Part shown: positions 1-5,089 of the stretch, piece by piece
Layout of the letters: the number at the start of each line of letters is the position of its first letter
How positions within the stretch are numbered: the stretch's first letter is position 1
Assembly (NCBI GenBank): GCA_044357775.1
Contig: JBIKOX010000209.1
Coordinates: forward strand, 1-5,089
Source: UBA4416 sp044357775
GTDB taxonomy: Bacteria > Bacteroidota > Bacteroidia > B-17B0 > Aurantibacillaceae
Direction of reading: 5' to 3'
Length of the DNA stretch: 5,089 nt
The notes under the pieces: model-generated
What the model saw: the letters and a program-made list of their open reading frames with translations, nothing else
Database searches by the model: none
Told to the model about the DNA's origin: nothing
Position numbers and translations under genes: made by a program

Positions 1-2146
1 AGATTCGATTCAATTAAGAAGAACTCAAGCAACGCACTCTGTGGGAAGGAAACCAGATGGAAGCAGCACTTGGAATATTTTTACCGCACCAACGCCAAAT
101 GCAACTAACTCGAGTACCGGTTACACCTCTTATGCAGTAAGGCCTGCCATGAATGTTCCTCCAGGGTTTTACTCAGGAACAAAAATTGTTTCATTAAGTG
201 CTACACCATCTAATAGTTTAACCATTCATTATACAACAAATGGTGCTGAGCCAACGACAGCTTCAGCAGTTTATGTTTCAACACCAATTACAATCAGCGC
301 AACATCTGTAATCAGAGCATATGCAGTTAGCAGCAACCCTTCTATACTTCCAAGTTTTATGGAAACAAACACTTACCTTATAAATGAAACTATTGATTCT
401 CATTATGGCGTTGTTTCTGTTTCGGGGGGTGCGCAACTAGATCAGCTTTTTGGAGGTACACAAAATAATCCTCTTACACATTTAGAATACTTTGAAAATA
501 AATTATTTAAAACAGAAGGTTATGGTGGCGCAGATAAGCATGGCAATGATTCTTGGGCTTATAATCAAAGAGGAATTGATGTAGAAACATATGATGAATA
601 TGGTTACAATAACGCTTACAAGCACCAGTTTTTTACTGATCCTAACATGAATGACGTTAGTCCGCGTAAAGAATTTCAACATATTATGATAAAGGCAGCG
701 GCATCAGATAATTACTCTTCATCAAATAACGCCGGAAAACCATCATGTCATATGCGTGATGCTTTTGTGCAATCGTACCAATTTAAGAGTGGATTAGAAT
801 TAGATGGCAGAAGAAACAAGCATGTGATCGTTTTTAAAAATGGTGCTTATTGGGGTTTATATGAATTGCGAGAAGCGTTTGAAGGAGATTATACAGATTA
901 CTATTATGACCAACCGAGTGATAGTATTGATAATTTAGCTTATTGGGGGGGGTTACAAATTAGAAATGGTAGTGATACTGCTTGGGTAAACTTATATAAT
1001 TTTATTATGGCTAATTCTATGACAAACGTCTATAATTATGGCTATGTTGAAAGCAGACTCAATTTTAAAAGTTTGGTAGATTATATGGTTTACAACTCTT
1101 ATGTGGTAAATTCTGATTTTATAAATTGGAACTCCGCATGGTGGAGAGGCAGAGCAACACAAGGTGACAAAAAGAAATGGCGCTATTGGAGTTGGGACAT
1201 GGATAATGTGTACGATTTAGGAGAAAATTTTTCAGGATTACCTACCACTGATATGAATTCCGATCCTTGTGCATACACCAATGTATTTCAAAATGCAGGT
1301 CCAAATCAGGGCCATCCAGATATTTTAGAAAAACTGCTTACTAATCCGACTTTTAAAGCATTTTACATCAATCGTTACGCTGATTTAATTAACACAGCGT
1401 TTAAATGTTCGAGCATTTTAGCACACTTTAACTATTTCAAAACTATTTTAACTCCCGAAATGCCCCGTCAAATAGCTAAATGGGGAGGAACAATGGTTGA
1501 ATGGAATAAAAATATGGATACATTAGAAGCTAAAATAACCAGACGTTGCAGTTACATCGAATCTGCAATTGTAAATTGTTATTCTGTATCTGGACCGTAT
1601 GACATAACCGTTGATGTTCAGCCTGCTGGAGCAGGAACCGTGAAATTAAACTCCCTAAATTTAAATAACTATGTTTGGTCAGGTAAATATTTTGGAGGTG
1701 TAAAAATGAGCTTTGAACAAACTGTGTCAGACACTTCATTATACGAATTTGATTATTGGGAATTTAAGAATCATGTGCCTACAGCTCCGCTTAAAATTAC
1801 TAATGATAGTGTTGCCATATTATTGGCTACAAACGATAATGTTATTGCCCATTATCGCGAAAAAGCCCAAGAGGTTGTTTTACCATCTGCTTTTACTCCT
1901 AATGGCGACGGACGAAATGATATTTTTTTACCACTTGGCGTGAGGTACGTGAAAAATATGAAAATAGAAATATGGAACCGTTGGGGTCAATTAGTATTTA
2001 GTAGCGAGGATCCAACAAAAGGATGGGATGGCAATTATCAAGGAAGTCCTGCTCAAACAGGCGTATATGCATATGTTGTTAATTACGTAACCACAGCCGA
2101 AGTTGAAGAAAAAGTAATAAAAGGTAATGTAACGTTGATTCGATAA
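1..2146 (+). CDS. CotH kinase family protein with T9SS type B C-terminal sorting domain (5'-partial)
   Basis: Probable exported surface or secreted protein. The frame is open from base 2 to the TAA at 2144-2146 (714 residues visible, numbered from base 2). The GTG at 41 is an internal Val codon, because the residues before it (LRRTQATHSVGRKPDG) already match the end of a lamin-tail (LTD) domain. Order of domains: LTD end (about 1-35); chitobiase/Fn3-like domain (about 48-127, HYTTNGAEPT at 76); CotH kinase domain (about 130-520); an InlB-B-repeat-like beta domain (about 533-621, ITVDVQPAGAGTV); and a type B sorting domain (about 624-714, PSAFTPNGDGRNDIF ... NRWGQLVF ... GVYAYVV). CotH proteins are atypical secreted kinases known from spore-coat protein phosphorylation. 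Here D372-x-x-N375 and the WDMD motif (D399, D401) fit the catalytic and metal-binding positions, so activity is plausible but inferred. The substrate is unknown. The N-terminus and any signal peptide lie outside the window. The gene is probably co-transcribed with the porP-like gene 31 nt downstream. Confidence 0.93.
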   Translation, partial: DSIQLRRTQATHSVGRKPDGSSTWNIFTAPTPNATNSSTGYTSYAVRPAMNVPPGFYSGTKIVSLSATPSNSLTIHYTTNGAEPTTASAVYVSTPITISATSVIRAYAVSSNPSILPSFMETNTYLINETIDSHYGVVSVSGGAQLDQLFGGTQNNPLTHLEYFENKLFKTEGYGGADKHGNDSWAYNQRGIDVETYDEYGYNNAYKHQFFTDPNMNDVSPRKEFQHIMIKAAASDNYSSSNNAGKPSCHMRDAFVQSYQFKSGLELDGRRNKHVIVFKNGAYWGLYELREAFEGDYTDYYYDQPSDSIDNLAYWGGLQIRNGSDTAWVNLYNFIMANSMTNVYNYGYVESRLNFKSLVDYMVYNSYVVNSDFINWNSAWWRGRATQGDKKKWRYWSWDMDNVYDLGENFSGLPTTDMNSDPCAYTNVFQNAGPNQGHPDILEKLLTNPTFKAFYINRYADLINTAFKCSSILAHFNYFKTILTPEMPRQIAKWGGTMVEWNKNMDTLEAKITRRCSYIESAIVNCYSVSGPYDITVDVQPAGAGTVKLNSLNLNNYVWSGKYFGGVKMSFEQTVSDTSLYEFDYWEFKNHVPTAPLKITNDSVAILLATNDNVIAHYREKAQEVVLPSAFTPNGDGRNDIFLPLGVRYVKNMKIEIWNRWGQLVFSSEDPTKGWDGNYQGSPAQTGVYAYVVNYVTTAEVEEKVIKGNVTLIR
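945..952 (+). repeat. Run of eight G residues inside the cotH-like gene
   Basis: Eight consecutive G bases encode part of Trp-Gly-Gly (codons TGG GGG GGG at 944-952) in the CotH domain. The frame is intact in this sequence. A shorter G6 run lies at 424-429 in the same gene. The tract stands out in an otherwise AT-rich gene and is a candidate slippage site, but no variation can be seen from one sequence. Confidence 0.9.
1871..2143 (+). other. T9SS type B C-terminal sorting domain of the CotH-like protein
   Basis: The last 91 residues of the CotH-like protein form the compact beta domain of the 'gliding motility-associated C-terminal' family. Visible hallmarks are the opening PSAFTPNGDGRND, the central IEIWNRWGQLVFSS, the KGWDGNYQG turn, and the closing TGVYAYVV strand with a final GNVTLIR. 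In this family the domain directs cargo through the type IX translocon of Bacteroidota. Type B cargo genes often lie next to a PorP/SprF gene, as here. The domain is full length and ends exactly at the stop codon. Confidence 0.93.
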
Positions 2147-2177
2147 AGTAACCTTATCACAAAATTCATATCAAACC

Positions 2178-3218
2178 ATGAAAAAATATTTATTTGCAGT
2201 AGCCATTTTTATTTCATCCTTGACTTTTGGGCAAGACGTTCATTTTTCTCAATTACAAGAAACGCCACTATGGTTAAATCCTGCCAATGCCGGATTTATG
2301 AATGGTTATTTTAGAGCTATTGCGAATTACAGAAATCAATGGGCCACAATGGGTAATGCTTATCAAACTATGGCGGTATCGGTTGATGCCTCTACATTGA
2401 AAACAAAAACAAATTTAGCTTATTTGGGTATAGGATTGTTTGTTTTTAATGATCAAGCTGGCGTTGCAAAAATGGGTGCTACACAAGCGCAACTTCACCT
2501 CAACGCAATTATTAAAGCCGGCGATAAAAGTAAAATCGGTGGCGGTATTTATTTTGGACTAAATCAGCACAGCGCAAATTATTCCGCACTAACATACGGA
2601 AATCAATTTGATGGTAAAATTATTGATAATTCCTTAGCAAGTGGCGAATCAGTTGTTTATGATACTTACATCAATACGGATGTTGGTGTTGGCGTTAATT
2701 ACGAATTTTCGAATGCTACCGTTGATATGTTGCGCGACGATATTGTAAGTTTTAAAATTGGAGGTGCGGTGCATCATATTAATAAGCCCGTACAAAAATT
2801 TGGATCAGGTTCGAGTTACCAATTACCTATGCGTTTTGTAGGTAATATTCAAGGACGTATCGACATAAAAGAAGCGAAAATTTCATTACTACCTAGCGTT
2901 ATTTTTTTACGACAAGGTATTGCTTCTGAAGTAACATTGGGAACCTACATTCGTTGTCGATTTAAAAATCCTACAAAACTAACAGGTGTTAAATCAGAGA
3001 CAGCTCTAAACATTGGCTTATTTTACAGAGTTAATGATGCCATTATACCGCAACTGAACTTAGACTTAGGTAAATTTGCTATTGGTGTAGCTTACGACTT
3101 AAATGTTTCTAAATACAGACAAGTTACCAATTTACAGGGAGGTTACGAAATCTTTTTAAAATTCATTTCATTAGATGACGCTTTATTTAAACGTAAGCGT
3201 GAACATGGATTAAATTAA
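2178..3218 (+). CDS. PorP/SprF family type IX secretion system membrane protein
   Basis: Complete 346-residue protein, within the usual size of the PorP/SprF family of outer-membrane beta-barrel proteins. SprF of Flavobacterium is needed for secretion of the type B cargo SprB, and paralogues are commonly paired with individual cargo genes. The N-terminus is a signal peptide (MKKYLFAVAIFISSLTFG), with likely cleavage before Gln19. It is followed by the family's typical start of the mature protein, QDVHFSQ, then LNPANAGFMNG and YRNQW. The rest is rich in alternating hydrophobic strands with many Gly and Asn, as in a barrel. The C-terminus carries the family-like GGYEIFLKF segment and then a short charged tail. 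The ATG at 2178 is chosen because it gives the signal peptide directly; there is no Shine-Dalgarno sequence, as is usual in Bacteroidota. The gene begins 31 nt after the CotH-like gene and ends just before a strong terminator, so it is probably the last gene of that transcript. Which paralogue it is, and that it serves the CotH-like cargo, are inferences. Confidence 0.93.
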   Translation: MKKYLFAVAIFISSLTFGQDVHFSQLQETPLWLNPANAGFMNGYFRAIANYRNQWATMGNAYQTMAVSVDASTLKTKTNLAYLGIGLFVFNDQAGVAKMGATQAQLHLNAIIKAGDKSKIGGGIYFGLNQHSANYSALTYGNQFDGKIIDNSLASGESVVYDTYINTDVGVGVNYEFSNATVDMLRDDIVSFKIGGAVHHINKPVQKFGSGSSYQLPMRFVGNIQGRIDIKEAKISLLPSVIFLRQGIASEVTLGTYIRCRFKNPTKLTGVKSETALNIGLFYRVNDAIIPQLNLDLGKFAIGVAYDLNVSKYRQVTNLQGGYEIFLKFISLDDALFKRKREHGLN

Positions 3219-3244
3219 TTTTCATTTTTTTATAATTAATTTAG

Positions 3245-3270
3245 AGTCGGATTTAAAATCCGACTTTTTT
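3245..3270 (+). terminator. Rho-independent terminator after the porP-like gene
   Basis: A perfect inverted repeat AGTCGGAT / ATCCGACT (3245-3252 and 3258-3265) encloses the 5-nt loop TTAAA, and the T-run at 3265-3270 follows it. The pairing can be written as 10+1+10 on DNA. It lies 26 nt after the porP-like stop codon and faces the + strand. There is no matching A-run upstream, so it should act for the + strand only. Its T-tract touches the proposed pbpC start codon. Confidence 0.88.
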
Positions 3271-5089
3271 GTATTTACTAAAACAGCATACTAAAAAAAT
3301 TATTGCATTAATTCTAAGTTTAGGATTATTGATTTGGTTTTTATGCTGTTTACCCAAACCATTATTTAACGATTCATACTCTATTATTTTAAACGATACT
3401 AAGGGCGAATTACTTTCTGCTAAAATTGCACAAGATGGACAATGGCGTTTTCCGGAAAGTAAAACCATTAACACAAAATTTGCTAACTGTATTTTAGCAT
3501 TTGAGGATGAATACTTTTTTTATCATCGTGGCATCAATCCATTTTCGATATGGCGCGCCTTTAAACAAAATAAACAAGCTGGAAAAGTAGTAAGTGGCGG
3601 CAGCACCATTACCATGCAATTAACAAGATTGATGCGAAAAAATAAAAAGAGAACGTACTCAGAAAAATTAATTGAAATATTGCTTGCCTTGCGAATTGAA
3701 CTAACGTATACAAAATCAGAAATCTTGCAATTATATAATTCTCATGCGCCTTTTGGAACTAACGTTGTTGGAGTTGAGGCTGCATCATGGCGTTATTTTG
3801 GAAGAAGGTTATCTGAACTCTCATGGGCAGAATGTGCTACTTTAGCAGTACTACCAAATTCACCTTCTATTATTTATCCCGGCAAGAACCAAGAAAAATT
3901 ACGACTAAAACGAAATAGATTATTGTACAAAGTACTTCAATTAAAATATATAGATTACGAAACTTATCAATTAGCATTGGAGGAACCATTGCCGGAAAAA
4001 CCTTTTGCACTGCCAAATAAATCAAGGCATTTGTTAAACAGAGCATTAAAAGAAAATAACCTTGAAAACAATTTCAGCACTACTATTAATTCTGAAATTC
4101 AAGATAGAGTATTAGAGATAGTAGCTAAACACGCATCGCAATTAAAACAAAACGAAATTCATAATTTATGTGCGTTGGTTTTAGATATTAAATCAAATGA
4201 GGTGATTACTTACATTGGCAATACACCTTTACGAGACAAAGAACTGCATGGTGAAGATGTAGATGTTATTTCATCTAACCGCAGTACCGGCAGTTTATTA
4301 AAGCCCTATTTATATGGTTTTATGCTGAATGACGGAGAGTTATTACCAAACATGTTAGTACCTGATATACCAACGCAAATTGCAGGATATGTTCCTCAGA
4401 ATTTTAATTTTACTTATGATGGCGCCGTGCCAGCCAAGCAAGCGTTATCTAGAAGTTTAAATATTCCTGCCGTAAAAATGTTGCAGCAATATACCATTGA
4501 TAAATTTTTAGATCGGTTAAAACAAATTGGATTAACCTCCATGAATCGTTCTGCTGATAATTATGGATTATCTTTAATACTAGGTGGTGGCGAATCTAAA
4601 TTATGGGATATGTGCTCGGCTTATGCAAGTATGGCAAGGGTTTTAAATAATTACAACAAAACAAAAAACTATTTTTTAGAGGATTGGCAAAAGCCAAACT
4701 ACCTTACTAATACAACTATTACCTCAAAGAGTAAGCAAGCAATTTCTCCTATAATTTCAGCATCATCTATCTGGTTAATGTTTGAAGCCATGGCTGAAGT
4801 TGGACGCCCTGACATTGATGCAAGTTGGCAACGCCTTGGAAATGCTCAAAAAATTGCGTGGAAAACAGGAACAAGTTTTGGTTTTAGAGACGGTTGGGCT
4901 ATTGGTGTTTCAGGTAATTATGTAGTTGGTGTTTGGGTTGGAAATGCAGATGGCGAAGGGCGCCCAGGCTTAACAGGTATTTCAGCAGCAGCGCCCATTT
5001 TGTTTGAAATTTTTGGCTCACTACCAAAAGCAGATTGGTTTAAAATGCCCGTAAATGATTTAAAGCAAGTTTTAGTTTGTAAACAAAGC
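3269..5089 (+). CDS. pbpC: Penicillin-binding protein 1C, bifunctional transglycosylase/transpeptidase (3'-partial)
   Basis: Inner-membrane peptidoglycan synthase of the PBP1C family: a GT51 domain polymerises glycan strands from lipid II, and a transpeptidase domain is placed to cross-link them. The first 607 residues are visible with no stop before the window end. A basic N-terminus is followed by one membrane segment (about 11-27), then LPKPLF and DGQWRF, typical of PBP1C. GT51 (about 50-215) contains the catalytic Glu79 in EDEYFFYHRG, then GGSTITMQ (110-117) and HAPFGTNVVGVEAASWRYFG. The transpeptidase domain (about 270-590) has all three active-site motifs: SLLK (Ser342, Lys345), SLN (396-398) and KTG (532-534). 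The missing end should hold the rest of the protein, including the C-terminal BiPBP_C domain usual for the family. The start is the TTG at 3269. An in-frame stop lies at 3254-3256, and between it and Glu79 there is no ATG or GTG, only TTG 3269 and TTG 3329, the latter inside the membrane segment. No promoter could be identified. Confidence 0.93.
   Translation, partial: MYLLKQHTKKIIALILSLGLLIWFLCCLPKPLFNDSYSIILNDTKGELLSAKIAQDGQWRFPESKTINTKFANCILAFEDEYFFYHRGINPFSIWRAFKQNKQAGKVVSGGSTITMQLTRLMRKNKKRTYSEKLIEILLALRIELTYTKSEILQLYNSHAPFGTNVVGVEAASWRYFGRRLSELSWAECATLAVLPNSPSIIYPGKNQEKLRLKRNRLLYKVLQLKYIDYETYQLALEEPLPEKPFALPNKSRHLLNRALKENNLENNFSTTINSEIQDRVLEIVAKHASQLKQNEIHNLCALVLDIKSNEVITYIGNTPLRDKELHGEDVDVISSNRSTGSLLKPYLYGFMLNDGELLPNMLVPDIPTQIAGYVPQNFNFTYDGAVPAKQALSRSLNIPAVKMLQQYTIDKFLDRLKQIGLTSMNRSADNYGLSLILGGGESKLWDMCSAYASMARVLNNYNKTKNYFLEDWQKPNYLTNTTITSKSKQAISPIISASSIWLMFEAMAEVGRPDIDASWQRLGNAQKIAWKTGTSFGFRDGWAIGVSGNYVVGVWVGNADGEGRPGLTGISAAAPILFEIFGSLPKADWFKMPVNDLKQVLVCKQS

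Noticed and set aside
41..43. GTG at 41 as the true start of the CotH-like gene
   Set aside because: The frame stays open to the left edge, and residues before the GTG continue the conserved end of an LTD domain. Starting here would also leave an exported protein with no signal peptide.
1530..1739. 69-codon open frame on the minus strand
   Set aside because: It lies wholly inside the well-supported CotH-like gene, shows no recognisable domain and has no separate gene context.
1713..1943. 76-codon open frame on the plus strand in another frame
   Set aside because: It overlaps the InlB-like and sorting domains of the CotH-like gene. Its Leu-rich translation comes from reading AT-rich codons out of frame.
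2147..2177. A terminator or promoter in the gap between the CotH-like and porP-like genes
   Set aside because: The 31-nt gap has no inverted repeat, no T-run and no recognisable promoter pair.
3237..3244. TAATTTAG as a Bacteroidota -7 promoter box (TAnnTTTG) for pbpC
   Set aside because: It differs from the consensus at one position and no convincing -33 TTTG element lies at the right distance, so in AT-rich DNA it is likely chance. It would, however, place a transcription start near the hairpin.
3332..3349. Cys-Cys at the end of the pbpC membrane segment as a lipoprotein signal
   Set aside because: The residues before the cysteines (IWFL) do not form a proper lipobox, and PBP1C proteins are held by an uncleaved membrane anchor.
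3253..3474. 73-codon open frame on the minus strand
   Set aside because: It is antisense to the N-terminal membrane segment and the start of GT51 in pbpC, which is clearly coding on the plus strand. Its start and end carry no signals of their own.

Overview
The window looks like a piece of a Bacteroidota chromosome. It is AT-rich, has no Shine-Dalgarno-like sequence ahead of the one clear ATG start, and carries two lineage markers side by side: a C-terminal sorting domain of the type IX secretion system (T9SS, type B, 'gliding motility-associated C-terminal' family) and a PorP/SprF-family outer-membrane protein. A genus cannot be named from what is visible.

Layout: all three genes lie on the + strand. 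(1) Bases 1-2146 hold the 3' part of a large multidomain exported CotH-type protein. Its reading frame is open at the left edge, so the gene begins outside the window. (2) After 31 nt comes a complete porP/sprF-like gene (2178-3218), with no terminator between the two. (3) A strong intrinsic terminator (3245-3270) closes this pair. (4) From about 3269 to the right edge runs the 5' part of a penicillin-binding protein 1C gene (pbpC), cut by the window end after 607 codons. Its only plausible start is a TTG that lies at the end of the terminator's T-tract. No RNA genes, mobile elements, CRISPR arrays or gene-free stretches over 300 bases were seen.

How the genes fit together: the first two look like a cargo/partner pair. 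The CotH protein would be exported across the inner membrane, passed through the T9SS by its C-terminal type B domain, and displayed or released with the help of the neighbouring PorP/SprF protein. The pbpC gene is a separate peptidoglycan-synthesis unit.

Points worth a second look are an in-frame run of eight G residues in the cotH-like gene, where a one-base slip either way gives an immediate stop; the overlap of the pbpC start with the upstream terminator; and the combination of an apparently intact CotH kinase core with a T9SS sorting domain and an adjacent PorP-like partner. All gene families here are recognised, and nothing in the window clearly amounts to a wholly new system.
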